From NCBI GenBank assembly GCA_900322135.1, contig ONYP01000055.1, positions 1-47,558 on the forward strand: DNA of 47,558 nucleotides, given 5' to 3'. Within the stretch, counting starts at the first letter, position 1; the number at the start of each line of letters is the position of its first letter. Made by a program: the position numbers and the translations under genes. The notes beneath the pieces are model-generated. The model was not told the origin of the DNA. It ran no database searches and saw nothing but the letters and a program-made list of their open reading frames with translations. The DNA is from an uncultured Prevotellaceae bacterium. GTDB lineage: Bacteria; Bacteroidota; Bacteroidia; Bacteroidales; Muribaculaceae. Positions 39,778 to 47,558 of this stretch are shown piece after piece.

Positions 39778-41643
39778 ATGAAGAAGATAGTATTTTTCCT
39801 TGCAGTGGTGCTGGGTGTGCTTGCGGCCCAGGCTGCCAAGGTCAATGTTGAACGCATTGAACCCACCGACTGGTTTGTTGGCATTAAGACCATACCCAGT
39901 GTGCAGTTGATGGTCTACGGAGAGGGCATCGGCAGTGCCCAGGTCACAACACAATATCCCGGCGTTACGATTGACAGTGTGGTGAGGGTGGACTCACCCA
40001 ACTACCTGCTCGTGTATATCGACACCCGTGATGCACAGCCAGGCACGATGGAGCTCAAGTTTGAGCAAGGACGCAACAAGAAGGTTGTGAAATACCAACT
40101 CAAAGCCCGCGAGAAAAGCGGCAGTGAGCGCATGGGCTTCACCAATGCCGATGTGCTGTACATGCTGATGCCCGACCGCTTTGCCGACGGCAATCCCGCA
40201 AACAACCAGATTGCCGGCATGGAAGCCTACACAAACGACCGTTCGCGCCCCAGCCTGCGCCACGGCGGCGACATCGAGGGCATCCGCCAGCACCTGGACT
40301 ACTTTACCCAGTTGGGCGTTACCGCCCTGTGGTTCACCCCCGTGCTAGAGAACAACTCGCCCGACGGGCACAACCACTCGACCTATCACGGCTATGCCAC
40401 CACCAACTACTACAAGGTGGACCCGCGCTTCGGCACCAACGAGGAATACCGCCGGCTGGTTGACGAGGCCCACAGCCGCGGCCTCAAGGTGGTGATGGAC
40501 ATGATTTTCAACCACTGCGGCGACTACCACCCCTGGCTCAAGGACATGCCCACCAAAGACTGGTTCAACCAGCCTGACTACAAGAACAACTACCTGCAGA
40601 CCAGTTACAAACTGACCCCTGTCATGGATCCCTATGCCAGCGAGATTGACCTCAAGGAGACCGTTGAGGGGTGGTTTGTCCCCTCGATGCCCGACCTGAA
40701 CCACCACAATGTGCATGTGATGAATTACCTCATCCAGAACAGTGTCTGGTGGATTGAGACGGTGGGTATTGACGGCATACGCATGGATACCTATCCCTAT
40801 GCCTACGCCGACGCGATGGCACGCTGGATGAAAGTGCTCAATACCGAGTACCCCAACTTTAATGTCGTGGGTGAGACCTGGGTGGAGAATCCCGCCTACA
40901 CAGCGGCCTGGCAGAAGGGCAACAAGATGGGCAAACCCGAGAGTTACCTGCCCACAGTGATGGATTTCTCCTTCTATGAGAAGGTGGACAGCGCCAAGCA
41001 TGAGGAGACCGACGGCTGGTGGCGCGGATACAACCGCGTGTACAACAGCCTGTGTCATGACTACCTCTACCCCAACCCGTCGAGTGTGATGGCCTTTATC
41101 GAGAACCACGACACCGACCGCTTCCTGCGCAACGGCCAGGATGCTGATGCCCTGAAACAGGCTCTCGCGCTGCTGCTGACCATCAAGCGCATCCCGCAAC
41201 TGTACTACGGCACCGAGGTGCTGATGAACGGCACCAAGGAGGTGACCGACGGCAATGTGCGCAAGGACTTCCCCGGCGGTTTCCCCGGAGATCAGCACAA
41301 CGCCTTTACAGCCGAGGGACGCACACCCGCCCAGAACGACATGTTCAACTGGCTGAGCGCCCTGCTGCACTGGCGCCAGGGCAATGACCTTATCATCAAG
41401 GGCAAGATGACCCAGTTCATCCCCAAGGACGGCATCTATGTCGTTGCACGCACCTACAAGGGCCGCCATGCCCTTACCATCATCAACGGCACGACCCATG
41501 AGCAGCAGATGAACCTTGACCACTATAGCGAGGTCATCGGCAACGCCACCGTGGCGCGCGATATTCCCACGGGTAAGACCGTCAGCCTTGCCGACGGCGT
41601 GCTCATGCTTCCTGCCCGTGGCACCCTAGTGCTGGAATACTAA
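39778..41643 (+). CDS. susA: Neopullulanase, SusA-like GH13
   Basis: A 621-residue periplasmic enzyme cleaving malto-oligosaccharides and pullulan, closest in layout to SusA of the Bacteroides starch system. The signal peptide is KKIVFFLAVVLGVLAAQA. The N-terminal sandwich domain starts VNVERIEPTDWFVGIK, the cyclomaltodextrinase/SusA opening. The GH13 barrel has LYMLMPDRFADGNP, VVMDMIFNHCG, nucleophile Asp337 in GIRMDTYPYA, acid/base Glu366 in VVGETWV and Asp445 in IENHDTDRF. A C-terminal beta domain ends GTLVLEY. No SusC/SusD pair is adjacent, unlike the classic sus cluster. Confidence 0.93.
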   Translation: MKKIVFFLAVVLGVLAAQAAKVNVERIEPTDWFVGIKTIPSVQLMVYGEGIGSAQVTTQYPGVTIDSVVRVDSPNYLLVYIDTRDAQPGTMELKFEQGRNKKVVKYQLKAREKSGSERMGFTNADVLYMLMPDRFADGNPANNQIAGMEAYTNDRSRPSLRHGGDIEGIRQHLDYFTQLGVTALWFTPVLENNSPDGHNHSTYHGYATTNYYKVDPRFGTNEEYRRLVDEAHSRGLKVVMDMIFNHCGDYHPWLKDMPTKDWFNQPDYKNNYLQTSYKLTPVMDPYASEIDLKETVEGWFVPSMPDLNHHNVHVMNYLIQNSVWWIETVGIDGIRMDTYPYAYADAMARWMKVLNTEYPNFNVVGETWVENPAYTAAWQKGNKMGKPESYLPTVMDFSFYEKVDSAKHEETDGWWRGYNRVYNSLCHDYLYPNPSSVMAFIENHDTDRFLRNGQDADALKQALALLLTIKRIPQLYYGTEVLMNGTKEVTDGNVRKDFPGGFPGDQHNAFTAEGRTPAQNDMFNWLSALLHWRQGNDLIIKGKMTQFIPKDGIYVVARTYKGRHALTIINGTTHEQQMNLDHYSEVIGNATVARDIPTGKTVSLADGVLMLPARGTLVLEY

Positions 41644-41666
41644 GGACTGAAAAGTGAGAACCTAAA

Positions 41667-42299
41667 ATGGCAAACCTTATAAAGTATTACCGGCGCTCTA
41701 GATATCCGCAGAGGTTTTGGGGCAAGCGTGCGCTCATGAAAATGAACAGCGCACGGCATGCATTGATGCCCGAGTGGGTACTAGCCGAGTTTGAAATCGC
41801 CGACAATTGCCGTCTGCTCGACATCGGTTGCGGTGGTGGAGCCAACCTCAACCGCATGCTGTCGCGGTTCCCCACAGCCAATGCTGTGGGCATGGATATC
41901 TCGCCGTTGGCGATGGAAGTAACCCGCGAGGTAAATTATCGTGATATCGTCGACAAGCGCTGCTTGCTGCTAGGCGGGGATGCGACACAGATACCACTGG
42001 CCAAGGAGTCGTTTGACCTGGTTACCGCTTTTGAAACCATCTATTACTGGCAATCGATGGAACAAGGCGCACAGGAATTATTCAGGTTGCTGCGTCCTGG
42101 CGGAACTTGTCTCATCGCCAACGAAATGGATGGTCTGGAAAAGGATGTCAGGCGTTTTGAAAATGCTGTGGGCAACTTCCGCGTCTATTCCATTGAGGAG
42201 ATTGCAGAATACCTGACTGATGCCGGATTCATCGACATCCAGTCCCGTCACGACGAGAAGCGCCACTTCATCTGTGTCACCGCCCGAAAGCCTGAATAG
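41667..42299 (+). CDS. Class I SAM-dependent methyltransferase
   Basis: A 210-residue Rossmann methyltransferase. The SAM-binding motif I is LLDIGCGGGANL, motif II AVGMDISPLAM, then LGGDATQIPLAKESFDLVTAFETIYYW and LRPGGTCLIANE. The substrate is unknown; the closest resemblance is to small-molecule methyltransferases of the UbiE/Methyltransf_11 group. It lies 23 nt after susA and may be cotranscribed, with no obvious metabolic link. It ends at a long hairpin shared with the converging GH53 gene. Confidence 0.88.
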   Translation: MANLIKYYRRSRYPQRFWGKRALMKMNSARHALMPEWVLAEFEIADNCRLLDIGCGGGANLNRMLSRFPTANAVGMDISPLAMEVTREVNYRDIVDKRCLLLGGDATQIPLAKESFDLVTAFETIYYWQSMEQGAQELFRLLRPGGTCLIANEMDGLEKDVRRFENAVGNFRVYSIEEIAEYLTDAGFIDIQSRHDEKRHFICVTARKPE

Positions 42300-42314
42300 G
42301 CCAGTAAACCTGAA

Positions 42315-42368
42315 TACAACACAAAGCGCGGCAAGGGGAACGCCCCATTGCCACGCTTTGATGTTGTA
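42315..42368. terminator. Long hairpin between convergent genes
   Basis: Arms 42315-42338 and 42343-42368 pair over about 22 bp with a few single-base bulges (TACAACA-CAAAGCG... and ...CGCTTTG-A-TGTTGTA), 4-nt loop. There is no T-run on either side. Placed 16 nt after the methyltransferase and 14 nt after GH53, it probably ends both transcripts. Confidence 0.7.
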
Positions 42369-42381
42369 ACAGCCTGCGGTG

Positions 42382-43752
42382 TTACTCCAGGAATGTCTTG
42401 AGTTCGTACAAGGCGGGCAAGGCCTTGCCGGTCTCATGATTCCACAAGCCGGCATTATACCAGTTGTCATTGACATGAAGAACGGACCAGTGGCTACCGC
42501 CCAATCCATACTCGTTGGCTTCGGGGAACCACCAGAACAAGCCCTTGACACGAGCATAGGGTTTGAGAGTGTTGATGAGGTCAAGGGTAAACTGGCGTTG
42601 TCCCTCGGCTGTCAGGGGCCAGGTAGAGGAGAAATCCTGGTCCCCCACCTTATAGTGGTAACTGTAGCCCGTCTCGACAATCATGATGTCTTTATTCTGG
42701 AAAGTGTTGCTCACGCTATTGAGCGCCGTTTTCAACACCGCCAAGTTACCATGGTAATAGGGATAGTAGCTCAAGCCGATAATGTCGTAATCCACACCAC
42801 TGTTCTTCATCTGGTTGTAGAAGTTGACTAGCACATTGGTGCGAGGCACACGCTCGGTGTGCAGCACAATCTTGGCATTGGGGCACTCCTCGCGGCAAGC
42901 CCTGCCGACGGCCTTGAGCAGGTTGGCGAACCGTACCCAGTTCTCCTCGGGACTGGTTGAGAAACACTGCTTGAGCTGGGACTGCGGCGTGCCTGCAGAT
43001 CCCCACAGCATGCCGTAACTGATTTCGTTGCCCGTCTGGATATAGTCGGGTGTCGCTCCTGCAGCCTTGAGGGCACGCAGGCAGTCGCGGGTGTACTCAT
43101 ACACCTGCTGAGCCAGAGCCTCATCATCGAGGTCAGCCCATGCGGCAGGCGTGGTCTGAGCCGACGGGTCGGCCCATGTGTCACTGTAGTGGAAGTCGAG
43201 CATGAACTGCATGCCGGCGGCCTTGATGCGCGCGCCCAGCACCATCACCGTGTCGAGGTTCTGGATGACACCCTGCCCCTTGTGCTCGGCTGAGGCGTTC
43301 TCGGGGTTGACGAACAAGCGCACACGCGCCGCGTTCCACCCCTGTTGCTTGGTCCAGGTGATGACATCGTTGATGACCGCGCCGTTCACATCATAATAAT
43401 GGGCATTGGTGATGCCGTAACGAGCGAATGCCATCTGCTGATGGGCCTCATACTTGGTCAACATCGAGATGTCACCGCCCACCACAGGACCGTCATAAGG
43501 CACATCCGGTCCGCCTCCCAAGATGATGCTAATCACCGCATTGACATCGGCAATGCTCACCTCGTTGTCACCATTCACATCGCCTGCAGAATTGCCATTG
43601 CCTGATAAAATCATGTCAATGAGGGCATTGACATCGGCGATACCCACCTCACCGTCACCGTTCACATCGCCGTGAACAGCAGCATTGGCGCTGACCGCCG
43701 TTGCAGTCAGCACCAATGCGATAAAAATTCGTTTCACCCAATCGGTCATCAT
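42382..43752 (-). CDS. Dockerin-GH53 endo-beta-1,4-galactanase
   Basis: A 456-residue secreted enzyme cutting beta-1,4-galactan side chains of pectin. The signal peptide covers about residues 8-25 (IFIALVLTATAVSANAA). Two dockerin type I calcium-loop repeats follow (DVNGDGEVGIADVNALIDMIL, DVNGDNEVSIADVNAVISIIL in shorter form) at about 29-78. The GH53 barrel contains MLTKYEAHQ, WNAARVRLFVNP, FMLDFHYSDTWADP, catalytic Glu243 in QTGNEISYG, Glu360 in MIVETGYS and GLFWWFPEANE. It lies 19 nt after the amylase, so the two share an operon. N-terminal placement of the dockerin is less usual than C-terminal. Confidence 0.92.
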   Translation of the reverse strand: MMTDWVKRIFIALVLTATAVSANAAVHGDVNGDGEVGIADVNALIDMILSGNGNSAGDVNGDNEVSIADVNAVISIILGGGPDVPYDGPVVGGDISMLTKYEAHQQMAFARYGITNAHYYDVNGAVINDVITWTKQQGWNAARVRLFVNPENASAEHKGQGVIQNLDTVMVLGARIKAAGMQFMLDFHYSDTWADPSAQTTPAAWADLDDEALAQQVYEYTRDCLRALKAAGATPDYIQTGNEISYGMLWGSAGTPQSQLKQCFSTSPEENWVRFANLLKAVGRACREECPNAKIVLHTERVPRTNVLVNFYNQMKNSGVDYDIIGLSYYPYYHGNLAVLKTALNSVSNTFQNKDIMIVETGYSYHYKVGDQDFSSTWPLTAEGQRQFTLDLINTLKPYARVKGLFWWFPEANEYGLGGSHWSVLHVNDNWYNAGLWNHETGKALPALYELKTFLE

Positions 43753-43771
43753 GTTACCGGATTTGTAGAGA

Positions 43772-45850
43772 TTAAGCGGCTTTCAGGATAATACCGATCA
43801 GGGCATTGGCATCGGCGATGCTCACCTCGCCATCACCGTTCACATCGGCACGCGTCATCGTTTCACCAGAAGCGTTACCACCCAGGATAATGTCAATCAG
43901 TGCATTGACATCGGCGATGTTTACCTCATCGTCACCATTGACATCACCTGTGACACCATTCAGGTAGGGCAGATAGATGTCGGTCACATCCTTCACCTCA
44001 TACTTGTTGGTCTGGGTGGTCACCTCAAAGAAGGAGGTCTTCCTCACATCGGTCACATCTTCGGTCTGGTGACTGCCAGCCGTGCTGCCGCCCTGGTTGA
44101 ACACGAAGTTCATGTAGTAGTTCTTGCCCGTGATGGTGTAGGTGTGGTAGTAGAACTTCACGCCGTTAACCACCTTGGTGGCGGTGATGGTCTGGCCGGG
44201 CCAGTTGCCGTTGAACTGCTTGTCCGAACTGTCCCAAGTGTAGAAATTCACCATCGGCCAGTTGTTGGGAGCCACCGTCGGGTCCTTGAGGAAAACGGTA
44301 ATCTCGTAGGGCTCAAAGTCACTATTCTCAATCGTGTAGTTGCGGGTGATGACACCGCTCACGGCGCCGTTGATCAGCAGGCCCACCTTGAGAGTTGTGT
44401 TGGCACTGATATTCACGCTGGAGCCATCGGCCACCTTGGTGCCGTTGCTGGCGGTGGGCTCGCTGCCGTCGAGGGTATAGACGAGTTGAGCGCCATCGGT
44501 CTGGCTAACGGCATTCAGAGTAACGCTGAATGCGCCCTGGTACTCACCGCTGGGCTTGCTGGCCCAAGCGGTCTCGGTCGTCTTGCTCAGAGCCAAGCGG
44601 TAGTTGGTACCACTGGCCACGACAACGAAGGTAGCAGGCACATTATAGGCAGTGGAGCCCATCATTGCCAACACCGAGCCGCGGGTGCCCACGGTGCGCT
44701 GCACATAGTAGTTCTGAGTCGTGCTGTTGGCCATGTTGGATGTGGTGCTCATATTGGTGATACCTGCCAACTGGCGGATATAAATCATCTGCTTGATGCT
44801 CTCCTTGTAGTCCTGCCAGTGCTTGAGGAAGATGCAGGGCGTGCCCGGCATGGCCAGCAGATAGGCGTTGGCGGCCTCGATATTCTTGGTGATAGGATCC
44901 TGGGGAGCGCTGGCGCTGCGATACTCCGTGTCGTGGTTCTCGACAAAGGTCACCGCATAGCGCTTGTAGTTGGTCTCCATGTTCAGGCCCTTGCCTGAAC
45001 CGGCCAGGTTGCTCCAACGGGTGTTGTTGACAGCGTCACGGATGGTGTAGCGGAAGGGGAAGTCGAACGCGGCGCTCTGGATCACGCCACCCACCTTGGT
45101 GCCTTCAACCCAGTTCCTGACAGCCGCAACATTACCGTCCCAATACTCACCCACCGAGTACTCTGCCCCCACATGGGAGTTGTACATACCCGTGAACGAT
45201 GCAGCATAGCCTTTAGTCATATCATAGCGGAAGCCCGTATAGCCCAAGTCGTTGAGCAGCATGTCCAGGTAGGCCTTGACATTGTTCTGCACATTCTCGC
45301 TCTTGTGATCCAGGTCGCGCATTCCGCCCCAGTCCTCACCGGTGTCGTTATTGTTACTCAGCGAGTAGCCGTTCTGGGTGGCCCAGGTGAGCGCGGCACC
45401 GCCGTCATCGTTGCGGCAGATGTCGGTCGACTGGAGTTGATAGGTCACGCCCTTATAGGTCTCGGCAGGGAAATTGACCCAATTCGAGACATTCTTGCGG
45501 TGGTTAATCACCACATCGGCAATGGTGCCGATGCCCTTGCTCTTGAAGGTGTTGATCATCGAGCGCAGTTGAGACTCGTTGCCGAATGAACTGTTGTAGT
45601 TGGTGAACCAGTACAGGTCATCATAGCCCATCGATGTGCCGCCACAATTGGCGCTCTGGGGCACCCACACCAGGGTGAAGAACTCAGCCAACTCATCGGA
45701 CTGGGCCTCCAGGCGCGTCCAACGGCTGTCGCTGTAACTGTCCCAATAGAAACCCTGCAGCATCACGCCGCCGTAGTTTGCCGGCCATCCCTGGGCCAGC
45801 ATCATCAGCGGCAGCAGCATAACAAATGCGGAAGTCAGAATCTTTTTCAT
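43772..45850 (-). CDS. Secreted alpha-amylase with CBM26-like and dockerin modules
   Basis: A 692-residue GH13 amylase. The signal peptide is about residues 1-20. The barrel includes GGVMLQGFYWDSYSDSRW, ADVVINHRKN, nucleophile Asp210 in GFRYDMTKGY, acid/base Glu235 in SVGEYWDG and Asp307 in VENHDTEYR. After it come a chitobiase-C-like sandwich (YTLDGSEPTAS...GVITRNYTI), a starch-binding CBM26-like module (EITVFLKDPTVAPNNWPMVN to YYMNFVFNQGG), and two dockerin repeats at the end (DVNGDDEVNIADVNALIDIIL, DVNGDGEVSIADANALIGIIL in part). It probably degrades granular starch outside the cell. It has its own promoter and leads the operon with GH53. Confidence 0.93.
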   Translation of the reverse strand: MKKILTSAFVMLLPLMMLAQGWPANYGGVMLQGFYWDSYSDSRWTRLEAQSDELAEFFTLVWVPQSANCGGTSMGYDDLYWFTNYNSSFGNESQLRSMINTFKSKGIGTIADVVINHRKNVSNWVNFPAETYKGVTYQLQSTDICRNDDGGAALTWATQNGYSLSNNNDTGEDWGGMRDLDHKSENVQNNVKAYLDMLLNDLGYTGFRYDMTKGYAASFTGMYNSHVGAEYSVGEYWDGNVAAVRNWVEGTKVGGVIQSAAFDFPFRYTIRDAVNNTRWSNLAGSGKGLNMETNYKRYAVTFVENHDTEYRSASAPQDPITKNIEAANAYLLAMPGTPCIFLKHWQDYKESIKQMIYIRQLAGITNMSTTSNMANSTTQNYYVQRTVGTRGSVLAMMGSTAYNVPATFVVVASGTNYRLALSKTTETAWASKPSGEYQGAFSVTLNAVSQTDGAQLVYTLDGSEPTASNGTKVADGSSVNISANTTLKVGLLINGAVSGVITRNYTIENSDFEPYEITVFLKDPTVAPNNWPMVNFYTWDSSDKQFNGNWPGQTITATKVVNGVKFYYHTYTITGKNYYMNFVFNQGGSTAGSHQTEDVTDVRKTSFFEVTTQTNKYEVKDVTDIYLPYLNGVTGDVNGDDEVNIADVNALIDIILGGNASGETMTRADVNGDGEVSIADANALIGIILKAA

Positions 45851-45896
45851 TGCAGTATAGTTTTTTGTGTCGGTTATAATGTCCTTCTAATTTATG

Positions 45897-45925
45897 CAAA
45901 TATAGCAATTTATCCTCAATGTCAA
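45897..45925 (-). promoter_or_regulatory. Promoter of amylase-GH53 operon
   Basis: On the minus strand the -7 element TATATTTG (45897-45904) is perfect; a TTG (45923-45925) lies 18 nt upstream, one base short of the usual range. The leader is about 40 nt. Confidence 0.72.
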
Positions 45926-46002
45926 CCCTTAACCCGAAATATCTGTAAAAAAAAATCACATGCAATCGTTTGCAGGGCCCGTATTCCCCACTCCATAGGT
46001 GT

Positions 46003-46040
46003 AAAAAATAGAAGCGCAAGAACATAATTCTCGCGCCTCT
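46003..46040 (-). terminator. Intrinsic terminator of secreted-protein gene
   Basis: The minus-strand RNA forms a 13-bp stem (46028-46040 with 46010-46022; AGAGGCGCGAGAA pairing with UUCUUGCGCUUCU, two G-U pairs), followed by six T (46003-46008). The wobble pairs show it works on the minus strand, for the gene at 46097-47209. Confidence 0.85.
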
Positions 46041-46096
46041 ATAATTCGTTTGTGCTAATAGCCAACTAAACTGCTAACTATTAGCCGTCAACTCTC

Positions 46097-47209
46097 TTAC
46101 TTCATCACCTTAGCGGTGCTGGTGGTGCCGTCGGTGTAGGTGGTAACAACAATCGTCAGACCATTAGCCTCCTGCATCTCCTGGCCGGCAGCGTTGAAGT
46201 AGCGGGTGCTGGCAACAGTCTTGCCGTTAACCATCTCGCTCAGGCCGGTAGTCGGGCTCACATAGAACTCATAAGCGATGGGATCGCTCTCGATTTTGTC
46301 ATCGGCAACGGCATAAGCCTCTACGCGGTACTTACCGTCCTGGGTGAAACTCAGGATGTCATCGTAGAGGGTCCAATCGGTGAAGTCACCGTCGTTGTAC
46401 TGAACACGATAGTAGATGTAACTGGGCTCGCTCTCGTTAATCTCTACGAAGTAGGCGTGGATGCCATCGGTGGTGTAGCCGTTGAACACGGGAGCACCGG
46501 TCTTCTCCTGATACATATACGAGAACTGGGTCAAGGGAAGGGAAACATTGGTGCCGCAACCCAGGGTAGCGGTAGCATTGGGGAAGTCCTCACTCTGAGT
46601 ATACTCGTAGAAACCAGTCCAGTTGTTGGTATAGGTCATCACTTTACCGATGCCAGCGGTGTAGAAAGGAGCGTAGTCACTGCCCATGGTGCAGTTGTCG
46701 TCATCGTAGGCATCAGCAATAACGGTCACGAGCAGGCCCTTACCCGAGGTGTAGGGCATGTTAAAGCGGAACGAAAGGGTCACATCCTCACCGTATAAAT
46801 AAACCAACTCGTAGTACTTATCTTCAACAGTGATGGGCTCACCTTCCACAGGGAAGAACTGCTTGATGCCTTCGTCATTAACAGCAAACTCAGTAGCATC
46901 GGTCTCCTGAATGAAGATTACAAACGAGCGGGTGATGTCCTCGAAAGTCTCACAGTGGAATTTGAAGGAGATCTGGTTGAGCCTCAGGTTAGGCTTGTCC
47001 TGGATTTCGGCCAGCATGTCGGGCGTGTAAATCATCTGAGCAGCAGTGTGAGCCACATAGAAGTTGGTCGGTGCCATGTCAAAATAGGAGCCATTGTAGG
47101 TGGTGGTGGGGTTGTCCCAGTCACCCACATTAAAAGTGCCCCAAGTCTGGGCCTGTGCCGTCATTGCCATTGCAGCGATGGCTGCGAGAATAAAGTAGAA
47201 TCTCTTCAT
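46097..47209 (-). CDS. Secreted protein with conserved C-terminal tail
   Basis: A 370-residue exported protein of unknown function. The signal peptide is KRFYFILAAIAAMAMTAQA. The body is beta-rich: a jelly-roll-like part (LRLNQISFKFHCETFEDI, VTLSFRFNMPYTSGKGLLV) and a fibronectin/Ig-like part (YIYYRVQYNDGDFTDWTLYDD, GKYRVEAYAVADDK). The last 35 or so residues (STRYFNAAGQEMQEANGL, TYTDGTTSTAKVMK) resemble the C-terminal sorting tail of T9SS cargo in Prevotella-like bacteria. The frame is open to 47272, but the signal peptide sets the start at 47209. The same tail ends the next gene upstream (47460-47558). Confidence 0.82.
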   Translation of the reverse strand: MKRFYFILAAIAAMAMTAQAQTWGTFNVGDWDNPTTTYNGSYFDMAPTNFYVAHTAAQMIYTPDMLAEIQDKPNLRLNQISFKFHCETFEDITRSFVIFIQETDATEFAVNDEGIKQFFPVEGEPITVEDKYYELVYLYGEDVTLSFRFNMPYTSGKGLLVTVIADAYDDDNCTMGSDYAPFYTAGIGKVMTYTNNWTGFYEYTQSEDFPNATATLGCGTNVSLPLTQFSYMYQEKTGAPVFNGYTTDGIHAYFVEINESEPSYIYYRVQYNDGDFTDWTLYDDILSFTQDGKYRVEAYAVADDKIESDPIAYEFYVSPTTGLSEMVNGKTVASTRYFNAAGQEMQEANGLTIVVTTYTDGTTSTAKVMK

Positions 47210-47249
47210 TGTTACGATAAAAATTAAATAGTTAATTAAATGCCTGTTT

Positions 47250-47265
47250 CGCATCGGCTGATGCG
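47250..47265 (-). repeat. Small hairpin in leader of secreted-protein gene
   Basis: CGCATC (47250-47255) and GATGCG (47260-47265) form a 6-bp stem with a GGCT-type loop, in the untranslated leader about 40 nt before the ATG. Function unknown. Confidence 0.45.
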
Positions 47266-47297
47266 TCAACATAGCCCTTGTACAGGTTATGATGATG

Positions 47298-47330
47298 CAA
47301 AAGTAGTGATTATTTGATTTTCAAGCCAAA
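47298..47330 (-). promoter_or_regulatory. Promoter of secreted-protein gene
   Basis: On the minus strand TTTG (47327-47330), 21-nt spacer and TACTTTTG (47298-47305). Transcription from about 47291 gives a leader of about 80 nt. Confidence 0.78.
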
Positions 47331-47375
47331 AAATCAGACTAAAAAATCATCACCATCGGCTGATTTCAAGAAACA

Positions 47376-47405
47376 GTGGAGGCGCGGGAATTTCCGCGCC
47401 TCCAC
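47376..47405 (-). terminator. Terminator hairpin of edge gene
   Basis: A perfect 12-bp GC-rich stem (GTGGAGGCGCGG at 47376-47387, CCGCGCCTCCAC at 47394-47405) with a 6-nt loop lies 54 nt after the stop of the partial gene. The minus-strand downstream sequence is TGTTTCTTG, a weak T-tract. Confidence 0.7.
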
Positions 47406-47459
47406 AATTTCGTTTAGGCAATAGTCAACTTTTAACTGTCAACTATTAACTGTAATGGC

Positions 47460-47558
47460 TTACTTCATCACCTTAACGGTGCTGGTGGTGCCGTCGGTGT
47501 AGGTGGTAACAACGATCGTCAGACCGTTAGCCTCCTGCATCTCCTGACCGGCAGCGTT
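47460..47558 (-). CDS. Secreted protein, C-terminal fragment at window edge
   Basis: Only the last 32 codons and the stop are in the window. They read NAAGQEMQEANGL, then TIVVTTYTDGTTS, then TVKVMK, the same tail as the neighbouring 46097-47209 gene with one residue changed (V for A). Over about 95 nt the two genes differ at only a handful of bases. The rest of the gene continues past the right edge, so nothing can be said about its function beyond probable secretion by the same route. Confidence 0.8.
   Translation of the reverse strand, partial: NAAGQEMQEANGLTIVVTTYTDGTTSTVKVMK

Noticed and set aside
42382-45850. Cellulosome-like system
   Set aside because: Dockerins alone are common in Bacteroidales; no cohesin or scaffoldin is present in the window.

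Overview
The window is a chromosomal segment of a Bacteroidales bacterium, probably a gut or rumen Muribaculaceae/Prevotellaceae-type lineage. The evidence is a complete type IX secretion/gliding core (porT-porP-gldK-gldL-gldM-gldN), short-form HPF beside XerC and bS21, a SusA-type neopullulanase, repeated Bacteroidota promoters (-33 TTTG, 19-21 bp spacer, -7 TAnnTTTG), an almost general lack of Shine-Dalgarno sequences, and secreted proteins with dockerin repeats or a conserved C-terminal tail of the kind found on T9SS cargo. No tRNA, rRNA, CRISPR array, insertion sequence or prophage was seen.

Layout. (1) 1-2.1 kb, minus strand: hpf, xerC and rpsU. rpsU has its own promoter, long structured leader and terminator; xerC-hpf has a separate promoter. 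A further minus-strand promoter fires out of the left edge. (2) 2.4-9.6 kb, minus strand: T9SS operon porT-porP-gldK-gldL-gldM-gldN, closed by a strong terminator. (3) 9.7-10.8 kb: ychF with a textbook promoter. (4) 10.9-29.2 kb: a large exopolysaccharide/capsule locus. Its plus-strand part holds two GT4 glycosyltransferases and a radical SAM protein. A long minus-strand operon runs Wzx flippase, Wza-like export lipoprotein, Wzz/BY-kinase (as two ORFs), O-antigen ligase/polymerase, GT4, secreted beta-helix protein, acyltransferase, GT4, and a frameshifted CotH-like gene. Two tandem acyltransferases on the plus strand close the locus. (5) 29.3-35.3 kb, plus strand: alpha-glucan operon of an MFS importer, CBM20-GH77 4-alpha-glucanotransferase and secreted type I pullulanase. 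(6) 35.4-39.6 kb: two tandemly duplicated zinc-ribbon membrane proteins, ddl, murF and a YqiA-like esterase. (7) 39.7-47.6 kb: SusA-like neopullulanase, a methyltransferase, then on the minus strand GH53 galactanase and GH13 amylase (both with dockerin repeats), and two consecutive secreted proteins sharing an almost identical C-terminal tail, the second cut by the window edge.

How the parts fit. The secreted enzymes and tail-bearing proteins are plausible clients of the secretion machine at 2.4-9.6 kb. The glycan locus contains polymerisation, export and chain-length control genes plus decoration enzymes (acyltransferases, beta-helix protein). The glucan genes cover extracellular debranching and hydrolysis, uptake and intracellular disproportionation.

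The most unusual points are: (a) three genes in the glycan locus (radical SAM, CotH-like, Wzz/BY-kinase) that each appear to lack an internal stretch of about 20-40 codons, two of them with loss of frame; (b) ASD-complementary GGAGG sequences in the rpsU leader and directly before hpf, in a phylum where such sites are normally unused because bS21 occludes the anti-SD; (c) dockerin repeats on polysaccharidases and a CotH-like protein with no cohesin in sight.
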